A stretch of DNA of 46,956 bases from JAAYCI01 sp964369525 (GCA_964369525.1 CAYJEW010000014.1:1-46956); one strand, 5' to 3'. Shown: positions 18,486 to 27,780, numbered from the stretch's first letter. Notes: generated by a model not told the origin, from the sequence alone. Numbers and translations: made by a program.

Positions 18486-18932
18486 TTATATTTCCTCCAC
18501 AGTAACGGTGAACTGCGCAGCAACGCCTGCCGCAATCTTTGCCTCTACCTCATAGCTACCATAATCTTTAATTTCACGCACATTAAGCGAAAGCTTGCGT
18601 TTGTCTATCTCTATACCTTGCTTTGCTAGCTCTGTGGATATATCTTTTTGGGTGACAGCACCAAACAGGCGCCCGCTTTGGCCGCCTTTTGCTTTTATGG
18701 TGATTGTGCGACCTTTGAGCTTATCTGCCAATGCTTGTGCGGTGGCAAGCTCTTCGGCTTTATGGTGCTCTTTAGCGGCTTGTTTTGTTTTTACGCTGTT
18801 TATGGCCGCCGCGTCTGCCTCTATGGCAAGGCCACGAGGAATTAAAAAGTTGCGCGCATACCCGTCGCTCACGTCGTGCATTTCATCTCTTTTACCTATA
18901 TTTTTTACATCTTGCTGTAATACAACCTTCAT
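18486..18932 (-). CDS. rplI: 50S ribosomal protein L9
   Basis: The 148-residue protein starts with MKVVLQQDVKNIGKR and has the N-terminal L9 domain with GYARNFLIPRGLA at about 25-37, a long connecting helix rich in Lys, Ala and Glu, and a C-terminal RNA-binding domain. AAAGGAG lies 7 bases before the ATG. The gdpP-rplI-dnaB order is conserved in Firmicutes. Confidence 0.97.
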   Translation of the reverse strand: MKVVLQQDVKNIGKRDEMHDVSDGYARNFLIPRGLAIEADAAAINSVKTKQAAKEHHKAEELATAQALADKLKGRTITIKAKGGQSGRLFGAVTQKDISTELAKQGIEIDKRKLSLNVREIKDYGSYEVEAKIAAGVAAQFTVTVEEI

Positions 18933-18990
18933 TGTGATGCTCCTTTTACAGTATCTTGGGTTTAATTATAGCACAAGCAGCGCCACATAC

Positions 18991-20970
18991 CTAGTGGGAT
19001 TGTACTGCTTTTGTTTCTTGCATATAGCTTGCAATGGCTTTTTCTATGGCAGAGCGGGCTTCTTGTAGGTTTGCGTCTTTCATCTGGGCACCTGCCATTG
19101 TAAGGTGGCCACCGCCGCCTATCTTTTCGAGTATCAGCTGTACGTTAATCTCACCCATGCTACGGGCCGATATGCGCACCTGATTGTTTACAAGTATGCC
19201 CACAAAGCTTGCTTGTACACCTTTAATGCTTAAAAGGTCGTTTGCGGCTTGTGGTGCCACAACCTCACAATCAGGCGGCACCTTATCGCTAAGCGATACC
19301 GCACAGCCGTTGAATATAACCGCTTCTGACACAAGGTGGCTGCGGTATAGATAATCGTTGAGCGGAGAGGCAAACAGTTTTTTTACCATCTCGGTTTGTG
19401 CGCCCACCTTTCGCAGCCACGCTGCGGCCTCGAAGGTGCGCACCCCAACATTAAGAGAGAATGTGCGGGTGTCTAGTATAATACCTGCCAGCAGCGCATC
19501 GGCCTCTGCCGGTAACGGTTTTTGGGAGGTGTCGTTGCTTATGTGTTGCAAAAGCTCGCTCACAAGCTCGCAGGTGCTGGAAGCATACGGCTCGTGATAG
19601 AACAAAACAGCATCGTCTATGTGGCCTACCATACGGCGGTGGTGGTCTATAACCACAGTAGCGCCGCTTTTACGGTACACCTCTTCGCTTTCAATCATGT
19701 GTGGCATGTGGGTGTCTACCACCACAAGTAGTGTATCGTTGCCTGCCTGCTGCGCAGCCTCGGCGGGGGTGATAATTTCTTGGCCATAGCCTACCGACAA
19801 AATATAGTCTAGCAGACTGCCTGCTTGGCTTGCGGGTTTATCTACTACTATAGATGCAGACACCTTGCACATGCGTGCAAAGCTTAGCATACCCACTGCT
19901 GCACCAAGGCTATCCATATCGGACATTTTGTGCCCCATTATAAATACCCTTGAATACTGGCCAAACAGCTCTTGCATTGCCTTAGAAACAATGCGGCTTT
20001 TTACCTTGGTGCGTTTTTCAACGCTGCGTGCCACACCACCATAGAACTCAAAGCCGTCTGGGTTTTTAACGGCTGCTTGGTCGCCCCCGCGCCCCAGCGC
20101 CATATCCAGCGCTCGCTGAGCTGCTTGCTCGCACTCCAGCAGCGATTTACACCTATGCCCAACGCCTATTGATAGTGTTATCAGTGATAGTTCGTCGCCC
20201 TCGCTACGTACCTCGTCCAGCACGCTGAAGCGGCCCTCTATCATCTGCTGCACATGGCGCTCTTCTACTACAGCCAAGTAGGTGGAAGAGGATACTCGAC
20301 GTAAAAAGCCTGTGCCGCTGCCTACAAACTGCTCTATTGCTAAGTCTACACCGGCAATAAGCATGGCACGCTCGCTCTCGCGCATTTCTTTTAGCACATC
20401 GTCGTATGTGTCAATGACAAAGTACAGCACTGCTGGGCGGCTGGCCAGATATTCCTCTGACTGCAGTTTTAGCTGTGTATCTTCAGAGAAAACTACAAAA
20501 TATGTGCCCTCGGCGTCCGGCAGGGTACTGCTTCGCGCTGTAAAGTACATTCCATTTACATCTAGGTTTTGCCCCTGTGGCATGGCCGAGGCAGCAAAGC
20601 TAAAGCCCGGCACCACCTTGGATATTGGCTGAAAAATTACCTCGGCACCGTCGGTAACAAACTGCAAAAAAGCGCTGTTGTGCCATATAATTTTTTCGCC
20701 GCTAACTGCCACCAGCGGTGCAGAAAGTACATACAGCCCCTGCATTGCACCGGTTTGACTACCTTTTACGCCAAAGAATAAGCGGCGCAGCGCCGCCCGT
20801 ATACGCTGCAAGCATATGCTAAGTGCCAGCAATACCAGCAGTACTACAGCCGCAAACGGTATAAGGTAGGCAGGCTTTGCCAGCGCCAACAGCACAGTAA
20901 GCGCAATGCAGCTAACCGCCAGCAGTATTATTAAGGTATCTGCCGCTAAAAAATTACGTTTTTTCTTCAA
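18991..20970 (-). CDS. gdpP: Cyclic-di-AMP phosphodiesterase GdpP (YybT-like)
   Basis: GdpP hydrolyses c-di-AMP to pApA and so controls osmotic and cell-wall balance. Two N-terminal membrane helices (about 10-50) are followed by a PAS-like domain, a degenerate GGDEF domain with no GGDEF motif, then a DHH domain (GHKMSDMDS, VVDTHMP, VIDHHRR) and a DHHA1 domain ending in GGGGHLTMAG. The start is set at TTG 20970, with AGAGGT 8 bases upstream; a TTG six codons earlier has no ribosome site. It follows rnj by 30 bases, so the pair is very likely co-transcribed. Confidence 0.93.
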   Translation of the reverse strand: MKKKRNFLAADTLIILLAVSCIALTVLLALAKPAYLIPFAAVVLLVLLALSICLQRIRAALRRLFFGVKGSQTGAMQGLYVLSAPLVAVSGEKIIWHNSAFLQFVTDGAEVIFQPISKVVPGFSFAASAMPQGQNLDVNGMYFTARSSTLPDAEGTYFVVFSEDTQLKLQSEEYLASRPAVLYFVIDTYDDVLKEMRESERAMLIAGVDLAIEQFVGSGTGFLRRVSSSTYLAVVEERHVQQMIEGRFSVLDEVRSEGDELSLITLSIGVGHRCKSLLECEQAAQRALDMALGRGGDQAAVKNPDGFEFYGGVARSVEKRTKVKSRIVSKAMQELFGQYSRVFIMGHKMSDMDSLGAAVGMLSFARMCKVSASIVVDKPASQAGSLLDYILSVGYGQEIITPAEAAQQAGNDTLLVVVDTHMPHMIESEEVYRKSGATVVIDHHRRMVGHIDDAVLFYHEPYASSTCELVSELLQHISNDTSQKPLPAEADALLAGIILDTRTFSLNVGVRTFEAAAWLRKVGAQTEMVKKLFASPLNDYLYRSHLVSEAVIFNGCAVSLSDKVPPDCEVVAPQAANDLLSIKGVQASFVGILVNNQVRISARSMGEINVQLILEKIGGGGHLTMAGAQMKDANLQEARSAIEKAIASYMQETKAVQSH

Positions 20971-21000
20971 TGTATATACCTCTGGCAAAAGCCATGCAGA

Positions 21001-22815
21001 TTATGCTTCCATAATTATAGGTAGTATCATTGGGCTACGCTTGGTGCGCCTGTATAAAAAACTGGACGCTTTTTCGCGTATTTGAGTTTTGAGATTTCCA
21101 ATATCTTTGTGCGACTCGTTTTCGTATGCTTGCAATACCTTTAGAATTTCAAGGCGGGTTTCTTCAAGAAGTTCTTCGGAGTCTCGCACATACACAAAGC
21201 CTCTTGTAAAAAGCTCCGGCCCGTACAACAGCATGCCACTGCCTTCTTGCACTGTGGCCGCCAGTATAACAATGCCGTCTTGCGAAAGCATGCGTCTGTC
21301 TCGCAGTACAACGCTACCAACATCGCCCACGCCAAGGCCGTCTACCATAACAGCGCCTGCCTGCACGCTCTCGTCAGTTTTGGCTCCATTTGGGCCAAGC
21401 TCTATAACATCGCCTGTGTCGGCAATAACAATATTTTTTTGCTCTACACCCTGCGCGGCGGCTATCTGAGCATGGCGCATAAGGTGCTTATACTCGCCAT
21501 GCACGGGAATAAAGTACTTAGGCTTTGTTAGGCTAATAAGTAGCTTTAGTTCCTCTTGGCAGGCATGGCCCGAGGCATGCACGTCGTACATATTCTCATA
21601 AACCACCTCTGCGCCAAGTTTTAGCAGGCCGTTTATTACACGGGTTACCATCTTTTCGTTGCCGGGTATCGGCGTGGCGGAGATGATAATGGTATCGCCT
21701 ATGCCAACATGCACATTGCGGTGGTTGTTTGCGGCCATGCGCGAACGCGCGCTGAGCGTTTCGCCCTGGCTACCTGTTGTGATTATAGCTACCTGCTCCG
21801 GCGGTAGTTTATCAGCTTGGTTTATATCTATCAGCACACCCGGTGGCACATGCAGATAACCTAGCTTTATAGCCATCTCGGTATTGTTTATCATGCTACG
21901 CCCCGAGATTGCCACCTTGCGCCCGTGCTTTGCGGCTATGTCTACAAGCAGCTGCACACGGTACAGGTTGGAGGCGAATGTGGCCACAATAACGCGCTGT
22001 TTTTCTGCACGGTTAAATAGCGCCGCCAGCCCCTCGTTTACCTTGCTTTCTGAGGCAGACATGCCTGCACGGTCGGCATTGGTAGAGTCTGACAGCAATG
22101 CCAGCACCCCACGCTCGCCATACTGCGCAAACGCAGGAAGGTCGGCCACCTCGCCGCCTGCGGGTGTGTAGTCTATTTTAAAATCGCCCGTGTGTATGAT
22201 AACACCTGCAGGGCAATCGATTGCAAGCGAAACTGCGTCGGGAATGCTGTGGTTTACATTAATGGGGTCGATTGTAAAGCACCCAAGCTTTACCTTTTGA
22301 CGCGGGGTTATCATATGGGCTGTAACGCTGCTTCGCAGGCTGTGTTCTTCCAGCTTGTTTTCGATAAGGCCAAGCGTTAGGCGGGTGGCGTATAGCGGCA
22401 GGTTTACCTCGCGCAGCAGGTACGGCAAAGCACCAATATGGTCTTCGTGGCCGTGGGTAATAACAATGCCTTTTAGTTTTTCCCTGTTTTGCTCTATAAA
22501 CGCAAAGTCCGGAATAACAAGGTCTACCCCGTACATATCGCTTTCGGGGAAAAGCGAGCCGCAGTCTACAATAATCATATCGCCTGCGCATTCGTATACT
22601 GTAAGGTTTTTGCCTATCTCACCAAGGCCGCCAAGTGGGTAAATTTTTACAGGCGGTTTTACCGCATTTTGCGCTTGGCGCATGCGGTTTTTAGCCGATG
22701 GGCGGCTTTTGTTTTGCCCTATAGTTTGCTGGTTTGCCACTGTGCCTGCGGCTGCACGTTGACGGCTGTTTTGACGCTCGGCCGTTTGTTCTTTATTCTT
22801 TAATGTATGCCTCAT
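21001..22815 (-). CDS. rnj: Ribonuclease J
   Basis: This metallo-beta-lactamase/beta-CASP RNase combines endonuclease and 5'-3' exonuclease activity in mRNA decay and rRNA maturation. From the ATG at 22815 (GGAGG 6 bases upstream) it has 604 residues: a basic, probably disordered N-terminal tail of about 50 residues, then the lactamase core starting at VKIYPLGGLGEIGKN, with the metal site HGHEDH at 121-126, beta-CASP motifs including SGHACQEE, and a C-terminal domain after about 500. An upstream in-frame start would add 19 unlikely residues. First gene of the array, with its own promoter and a structured leader. Confidence 0.93.
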   Translation of the reverse strand: MRHTLKNKEQTAERQNSRQRAAAGTVANQQTIGQNKSRPSAKNRMRQAQNAVKPPVKIYPLGGLGEIGKNLTVYECAGDMIIVDCGSLFPESDMYGVDLVIPDFAFIEQNREKLKGIVITHGHEDHIGALPYLLREVNLPLYATRLTLGLIENKLEEHSLRSSVTAHMITPRQKVKLGCFTIDPINVNHSIPDAVSLAIDCPAGVIIHTGDFKIDYTPAGGEVADLPAFAQYGERGVLALLSDSTNADRAGMSASESKVNEGLAALFNRAEKQRVIVATFASNLYRVQLLVDIAAKHGRKVAISGRSMINNTEMAIKLGYLHVPPGVLIDINQADKLPPEQVAIITTGSQGETLSARSRMAANNHRNVHVGIGDTIIISATPIPGNEKMVTRVINGLLKLGAEVVYENMYDVHASGHACQEELKLLISLTKPKYFIPVHGEYKHLMRHAQIAAAQGVEQKNIVIADTGDVIELGPNGAKTDESVQAGAVMVDGLGVGDVGSVVLRDRRMLSQDGIVILAATVQEGSGMLLYGPELFTRGFVYVRDSEELLEETRLEILKVLQAYENESHKDIGNLKTQIREKASSFLYRRTKRSPMILPIIMEA

Positions 22816-23002
22816 TGAATCCTCCAATTTTAGACGGAAGACACAAGCACCTTGCCGGACATCACAATACAAACTTAGCCCCGCCCCTGTTTGGGGGAGC
22901 TATGTTGAAAAGTATAGTACGGTGTTGTGTGAGCTTCCGTATATATAAATAAAGCACCTCTTTCTGCCAAAGAAATGCTTGATTCCCTTAAACCTTTCAT
23001 AC

Positions 23003-23031
23003 AGTGTACTTGCTATTTTGTGCTTTGTCAA
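23003..23031 (-). promoter_or_regulatory. Predicted promoter of the rnj array
   Basis: On the minus strand a perfect TTGACA is followed after 17 bases by TACACT. This is the only strong promoter found ahead of the nine-gene array. Confidence 0.7.
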
Positions 23032-23062
23032 GTTAATTTTAGCACAAAGCAGGGTTAAATAT

Positions 23063-23091
23063 TTGCCTTTCACACGCACATTCTGTATACT
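23063..23091 (+). promoter_or_regulatory. Predicted promoter of rnhA-mnmA
   Basis: TTGCCT is followed after 17 bases by TATACT. The rnhA ATG lies 25 bases beyond the -10 box, giving a short leader with AAAGGTG as ribosome site. Confidence 0.7.
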
Positions 23092-23116
23092 GTATACAGC
23101 ATAAAAGGTGTAAATA

Positions 23117-23578
23117 ATGGAGTGGCCAAAACTTATGAAGCAAGTGTATGTTTTTACCGATGGTGCCTGCAAAGGCAACCCCGGACCGGGCGGCTGGGCC
23201 GCTATATTGCGTTATTTAAATGTTGAAAAAGAGATAGTGGGCGGCGAGGTTGAAACCACCAACAACCGCATGGAGATGACCGCCATGATACGCGCGCTGG
23301 AGCAGCTTAAAGAGCCCTGCTTTGTGGTTGCCACAAGCGACTCTCGCTACCTGCTGGACGGGCTGGACAAGGGCTGGGCCGCCGGCTGGAAGCGAAAAAA
23401 CTGGCGCAAAAGCGACGGAAAACCCGCACTTAATGCCGATTTATGGGACAGGCTGCTAACGCTAACCGACCAGCACAAAATGGAGTACCACTGGATACGC
23501 GGCCACGCAGGCCACCCTGAAAATGAACGGGTAGACCGCCTTGCAACCGAAGCGGCTGCAAAGTACGCGCAGCTGTAA
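23117..23578 (+). CDS. rnhA: Ribonuclease HI
   Basis: RNase HI cuts the RNA strand of RNA-DNA hybrids. The 153-residue protein has all four catalytic acids: D15 in FTDGACKGNPGPGGW, E53 in NNRMEMTA, D75 in TSDSRYL and D140 in ERVDRLA, plus the His of RGHAGHPEN. AAGGTG lies 8 bases before the ATG; a second ATG six codons in is less well placed. It is followed after 19 bases by mnmA. Confidence 0.95.
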   Translation: MEWPKLMKQVYVFTDGACKGNPGPGGWAAILRYLNVEKEIVGGEVETTNNRMEMTAMIRALEQLKEPCFVVATSDSRYLLDGLDKGWAAGWKRKNWRKSDGKPALNADLWDRLLTLTDQHKMEYHWIRGHAGHPENERVDRLATEAAAKYAQL

Positions 23579-23597
23579 TGTGGAGGTGTGCCAAAGT

Positions 23598-24647
23598 ATG
23601 AGTCATAGCTTTAATAATAGCAGTTCTCGTGTTTTAATGGCGCTATCCGGCGGGGTGGACAGCGCTGTTAGCGCACGGCTGTTGCAGCAGCAAGGCTATA
23701 AGGTACACGGGCTGGTTATAGCGTTTTCGAGCGAGCATAAAACAGCAGTGGTTCAGGCGCAAAAAGCGGCTGCAGAGCTTGACATTCCGCTTACGGTTGC
23801 AAACTGCGAAGAGCTGTTTGAACAGCAGGTTGTGCTACCGTTTTGCCGCGCGTATGCCAAAGGCCTTACGCCCAACCCATGTGTTGTGTGCAACCCTAGG
23901 GTAAAATTTAATGTATTGGCGCAGCAGGCCGACAAGATGGGCATACACCATATAGCCACGGGCCACTACGCACAGCTTGCGCATACGCCACATGGCGTGC
24001 GAGTAACTATGGCGGCAAGCCCAAAGCGAGACCAAAGCTACATGCTATATCGGCTACCACAAAGCATTCTAAGCCGATTAATTTTACCCATAGGCGGCCT
24101 TGAAAAGCCTGAAATTCGCCGCCTGGCTGTGCAGCACGGCCTAAGCAGCGCGCAGCTACCCGACAGCCAAGACATATGCTTTATCCCCGATGGCAACCAT
24201 GCGGCTTATATTGCAGAAAAAGGTTTTGCAGGTGCAGATGGACACTTTATATCACCTGAAGGCGAAAAGCTTATGGCGCACAGCGGTGTGCACCATTATA
24301 CGGTGGGTCAGCGAAAAGGCCTTGGGGTTGCTCTGGGGCGGCCTGTGTTTGTGAAACGCATACTGCCGAGCGGTGATGTTCAGCTTACATATGCCGAAGA
24401 TGCCGGTGTTGACAAAATTTTGCTAGACGATATTGTTGCGGCGTGTGGCATTAAATTTGTGCAGGGCGAGCGCTATTTTGTAAAGATACGAAGTATGGCA
24501 CAGCCTGTGCCTTGCAGTATTGGCGAAGTGACTGAAAACGGGTTTTCATTACTGCTGGATACGCCCCAGCGCGCGCCTGCACCAGGGCAACATGCCGTGC
24601 TTTATCTAGGCAGCCATGTGGCAGGCGGCGGAGTTATTCAGCCATAG
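23598..24647 (+). CDS. mnmA: tRNA 2-thiouridylase MnmA
   Basis: MnmA adds sulfur to U34 of Lys, Glu and Gln tRNAs. The 349-residue protein has the PP-loop LSGGVDS (about 16-22), the catalytic Cys98 in NPCVVCN and the partner Cys194 in DSQDICFI, followed by the VGQRKGLG segment and a C-terminal beta-barrel domain. An extra Cys (C95) lies three residues before the nucleophile. The start at 23598 uses GGAGG upstream; earlier in-frame codons overlap rnhA and look non-native. The cysteine desulfurase that supplies sulfur is not in the window. Confidence 0.92.
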   Translation: MSHSFNNSSSRVLMALSGGVDSAVSARLLQQQGYKVHGLVIAFSSEHKTAVVQAQKAAAELDIPLTVANCEELFEQQVVLPFCRAYAKGLTPNPCVVCNPRVKFNVLAQQADKMGIHHIATGHYAQLAHTPHGVRVTMAASPKRDQSYMLYRLPQSILSRLILPIGGLEKPEIRRLAVQHGLSSAQLPDSQDICFIPDGNHAAYIAEKGFAGADGHFISPEGEKLMAHSGVHHYTVGQRKGLGVALGRPVFVKRILPSGDVQLTYAEDAGVDKILLDDIVAACGIKFVQGERYFVKIRSMAQPVPCSIGEVTENGFSLLLDTPQRAPAPGQHAVLYLGSHVAGGGVIQP

Positions 24648-24674
24648 TATATTGTATTTTATTTGGAGGCTATC

Positions 24675-25121
24675 ATGAAAAAGATTATCACTGCGTTATT
24701 TTTACTTGTTATCTGCTTGCTGTTTTTACTGGGTTGCACTTTTGATACGGCGACTGAATCGCACAGCATTCACCCTGATGCCGATGTGCAGCCTGCTTCT
24801 TCTGCAGCAGGTGCTACATCTTCCGGCGCAGATTCTGCTTTGGGTGAGGCTACTTCGTCTATAGCTGGCGAGCTAGGTACAGCGGCGGATTCATCTGAGC
24901 CACAGGTGAATTCGGTGCAGGGTATAATTGCTGATGCCGGCATGGGCCGCTATTATGTAGAGCTGGACGACGGGCTTGTTGTTGGATTTTTGCGCGACAC
25001 GGCTGACATTAGCGGCCTTACAGACACCCGTCCAGGCTCGCCCATTGTTGTGTATTTCACCGGCGAGCTTGAGGGTAATGACACATCAAACATAACAGTT
25101 ATTGCAATGGAGACCCCTTAA
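24675..25121 (+). CDS. Small secreted lipoprotein of unknown function
   Basis: The product of 148 residues begins with a classical lipoprotein signal ending in LLFLLGC (Cys at 21). A Ser/Ala/Gly-rich spacer of about 55 residues follows, then a compact beta-rich domain (about 80-148) with VQGIIADAGMGRYYVEL and PGSPIVVYFTGEL, suggestive of a small OB-like or DUF3221-like fold. The ATG at 24675 has GGAGG five bases upstream. It follows mnmA by 27 bases and ends just before a strong terminator, so it may be the last gene of the rnhA transcript. No function can be assigned. Confidence 0.75.
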   Translation: MKKIITALFLLVICLLFLLGCTFDTATESHSIHPDADVQPASSAAGATSSGADSALGEATSSIAGELGTAADSSEPQVNSVQGIIADAGMGRYYVELDDGLVVGFLRDTADISGLTDTRPGSPIVVYFTGELEGNDTSNITVIAMETP

Positions 25122-25149
25122 CAAAATTATTTGGCTAAAATAGTATAAA

Positions 25150-25188
25150 AAAAGACCGTATGAGCAGTTTATGCTCATACGGTCTTTT
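25150..25188. terminator. Bidirectional terminator
   Basis: A perfect 17-base stem (AAAAGACCGTATGAGCA, loop GTTTA, complement ending TTTT) lies between the convergent lipoprotein and flavodiiron genes. Confidence 0.9.
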
Positions 25189-25271
25189 AAAGTATGCATT
25201 TTTTAAATTTTGAAATTCATTAAAACTCAATTTTAGGCCTGATGAAATATGTTATTAATGTATTGTTTTGT

Positions 25272-26501
25272 TTATACCAGCAAAGGCGCCTGCTGGTGGA
25301 TTGCATCTGCCAATGTTTTTGCTATTTGCTGCATATCGGCCTGCTGAGAAGGCTTCATTGTGGATTGGATAAGCAGAGGTTCTTCCAGCAGTTGCATGTT
25401 TTTCATGCCGCCGAGAATCTCTTGCATAATTTTATGGGCGGCTATTGCCCATGTACCGTTAGCGATAATGGCCACTTCCCTATTTTGTACATTTAGGGCC
25501 GCCATGTTTTGCATAAGCACGTCCATGCTGTCGAACAGGCGCATGTTATAGGTGGGAGACGCAAACACAACGTGGCTATGCTTGAAAACCTCGGCAATTA
25601 TTGTGGAATGATGGGTTTTGGATACATCAAACATGCATATGTCTTTTACACCGTTTTGCGAAAGCATAGCTGCTAGGCAGTGCACTGCGGCTTCTGTGTT
25701 GCCGTATATCGAGGCGTATGCCAGCACAACGCCTGCTTTTTCGGGGCGATAGGACGCCCAGCGCAGATATTTTTCTACCATCATGCCAATGTCATCCCCA
25801 CGCAGGATTGGCCCATGCAGTGGGCAGATGATTTTGGGGGTTATACCGTCCAGCTTTTTGAGCACAGCCAACACCTGTGCGCCATACTTGCCCACAATAT
25901 TTGTGTAGTAGCGGCGTGCCTCGCTTAGGCATTGCTCTTTATAGTTCATCTCATCGCTAAAAATGTTGCCCGTATAGCCGCCAAATGTGCCAAAAGCATC
26001 GGCTGAAAATAGAATGTCTTGCGTTGTTTCATATGTTAGCATAACCTCGGGCCAGTGCACCATTGGCGCCATTAAAAAGCGCAACGTATGGCGACCGAGC
26101 GAAAGTGTATCGCCCTCTTTTACCTCGTGGGTGCGCCCCTCTAGCGAAAGCTCTGCATAAAACTGCTTTATAAACTGGAATGTTTTTGTATTACCCACAA
26201 TTTTAACGCCCGGCCAGCGGCGGCATATTTCGTCTATGTTAGCGCAATGGTCCGGCTCCATGTGGTTTATAACCATATAGTCCAGCTCGCGCCCCTGCAA
26301 TGTAGCTTGCAGGTTATCAAAAAATTGTCCGCTTACAGATGAGTCTACCGTATCTAAAAGAGCGGTTTTTTCGTCTAGAATAACGTAAGAGTTATATGTT
26401 ACGCCGTTTTCTAAGGGAAAGAGATTTTCAAATAGTGCAAGGCGGCGCTCACCACTACCTACCCATACAATATCGTTTGTTATGTTTTGTGTGCAGTTCA
26501 T
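25272..26501 (-). CDS. Flavodiiron protein (FprA family)
   Basis: This type of enzyme reduces O2 to water, or NO to N2O, protecting anaerobes. The 409-residue protein has a metallo-beta-lactamase-like domain (1-250) with a complete diiron site: H80-x-E82-x-D84-H85, the His of VHWPE, the Asp of SADAFGTFG and the His of LHGPILRG. A flavodoxin domain (about 258-400) has the FMN loop SIYGNTEA. No fused rubredoxin domain is present, so it depends on separate electron donors. AAGGTG precedes the ATG. Its neighbour acr3 is also a stress-protection gene, but a terminator separates the two. Confidence 0.93.
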   Translation of the reverse strand: MNCTQNITNDIVWVGSGERRLALFENLFPLENGVTYNSYVILDEKTALLDTVDSSVSGQFFDNLQATLQGRELDYMVINHMEPDHCANIDEICRRWPGVKIVGNTKTFQFIKQFYAELSLEGRTHEVKEGDTLSLGRHTLRFLMAPMVHWPEVMLTYETTQDILFSADAFGTFGGYTGNIFSDEMNYKEQCLSEARRYYTNIVGKYGAQVLAVLKKLDGITPKIICPLHGPILRGDDIGMMVEKYLRWASYRPEKAGVVLAYASIYGNTEAAVHCLAAMLSQNGVKDICMFDVSKTHHSTIIAEVFKHSHVVFASPTYNMRLFDSMDVLMQNMAALNVQNREVAIIANGTWAIAAHKIMQEILGGMKNMQLLEEPLLIQSTMKPSQQADMQQIAKTLADAIHQQAPLLV

Positions 26502-26596
26502 TTGGCACCTTCTTTCTAGCTAGTTTAATTTTATTATACTTTATCATGTTTGATATACGCTCTTCAAGCAAAAATTGTTTTGTTGTACCTAAAAAT

Positions 26597-26640
26597 AAAA
26601 TAAAAGCAAGCGGCCTAAGACGGTCACCTGCTCTTATTTT
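26597..26640 (-). terminator. Terminator of acr3
   Basis: As minus-strand RNA this forms a 19-base stem with a single mismatch and several G-U pairs (loop GUCUUA), followed by a U-rich run. On the plus strand the wobbles become mismatches, so it acts in the acr3 direction. Confidence 0.8.
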
Positions 26641-26659
26641 ATGGGTATCAAAACGAATA

Positions 26660-27753
26660 TTAACTGCTAATATTTTTGGTTTTAAACCACGGCTTTGTGT
26701 TGTTGGCAATTTTTACGAGTATTAGCATAACCGGTACTTCCACAAGCACTCCAACCGTTGTGGCCAGTGCTACGGGACTGCCTGTGCCAAACAGAGCAAT
26801 TGCCACCGCAACCGACAGCTCAAAAAAGTTTGAGGCGCCTATCATGCCGGCAGGCGCTGCAATATCATGGGGCAGTTTTAGGCCTTTGGAGGCAAGATAG
26901 GCTATGAAAAATATAAGGAATGTTTGAATAATTAGCGGTATTGCAATTAAAACTATGTGCAATGGGTTTTCTAAAATAACATTGCCTTGGAAAGCAAATA
27001 TGAGTGTTAACGTTAGTAATAGGCCAATAATTGTAACGTTGCCGAATTTGGGTATAAACTGCTTTTCAAAGTATTCAACGCCTTTTCTTTTAGACACAAG
27101 CGTTCTTGTGATAACGCCGCCAAGCAGCGGAATTACCACAAACAATACCACCGAGAGGATAAGGGTATCCCACGGCACGCTTACGCCACTTACGCCCAGC
27201 AAAAACGCAACAATTGGCGTGAACGCCGCAAGTATGATTAAGTCGTTGNNNNNNNNNNCCGCAAGTATTATAAATCGTTGGTGGCCACCTGCACAACTGT
27301 GTAGGCGGGGTTGCCTTTTGTTAGGTGGCTCCACACAAACACCATGGCCGTGCAGGGGGCTGCGCCCAGCAGCACAGCGCCTGCTAAATAATCGGTTGCA
27401 AGCTGCGTGTCTATAAGCCCACTAAACACAACAAAGAAGAAAAACCACGCTATGCCAAACATTGTGAAGGGTTTTATCAGCCAGTTTGTTGCCCATGTTA
27501 CAAAAAGGCCTTTAGGGTTTTTGCCCACATTTTTGATGCTTTGAAAATCCACCTTCATCATCATTGGGTATATCATAAGCCAGATGAGTATTGCGATGGG
27601 TATGGAAACATTTGCATACTCAAAGCTGCCCAAAAGCTCGGGTATTGCCGGCAGATACCTACCTATAAGCACCCCCACAACCATGCATATTATAACCCAA
27701 ACGGTAAGGTACCGCTCGAAAAAGCTGATTCCTGTTGCTTTTTGTTTTTTCAT
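26660..27753 (-). CDS. Arsenite efflux permease Acr3 (split by scaffold gap)
   Basis: The gene encodes an Acr3/ArsB3-type antiporter with about ten membrane helices that exports arsenite. The first 161 codons include GAAPCTAMVFVWS, with the family's essential Cys at 134. The remainder continues from NDLIILAAFTPIVAFLLG to the stop. A 10-N run interrupts the frame, but both flanks encode the same NDL segment, so the gene is one intact reading frame once the duplicated contig ends are merged (see findings). AAAGGGG lies upstream of the ATG. No arsR, arsenate reductase or arsA gene is in the window; control may come from elsewhere through the palindromic site on the promoter. Confidence 0.88.
27249..27258. 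other. Assembly gap (10 N) with duplicated flanks
   Basis: The 23 bases before the Ns (27226-27248) and the 22 after (27259-27280) are near copies, starting with CCGCAAGTAT and ending with TCGTTG. They look like unmerged overlapping contig ends. Confidence 0.85.
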
Positions 27754-27780
27754 AATTTGCCCCTTTACATGTGTCTGCCG

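Larger units (their letters stand above)
22816..23116. other. Divergent rnj/rnhA promoter region
   Basis: Three hundred bases hold the two outward promoters and the roughly 180-base rnj leader. The leader contains a GC-rich hairpin at 22876-22902 (TAGC and CCCC pairing with GGGG and GCTA) in an otherwise AT-rich stretch. No gene is evident. Confidence 0.65.

Noticed and set aside
27268..27753. A short stand-alone 161-residue transporter gene
   Set aside because: Its stop lies in the duplicated flank next to the Ns and arises from a one-base deletion. It is the first half of acr3.
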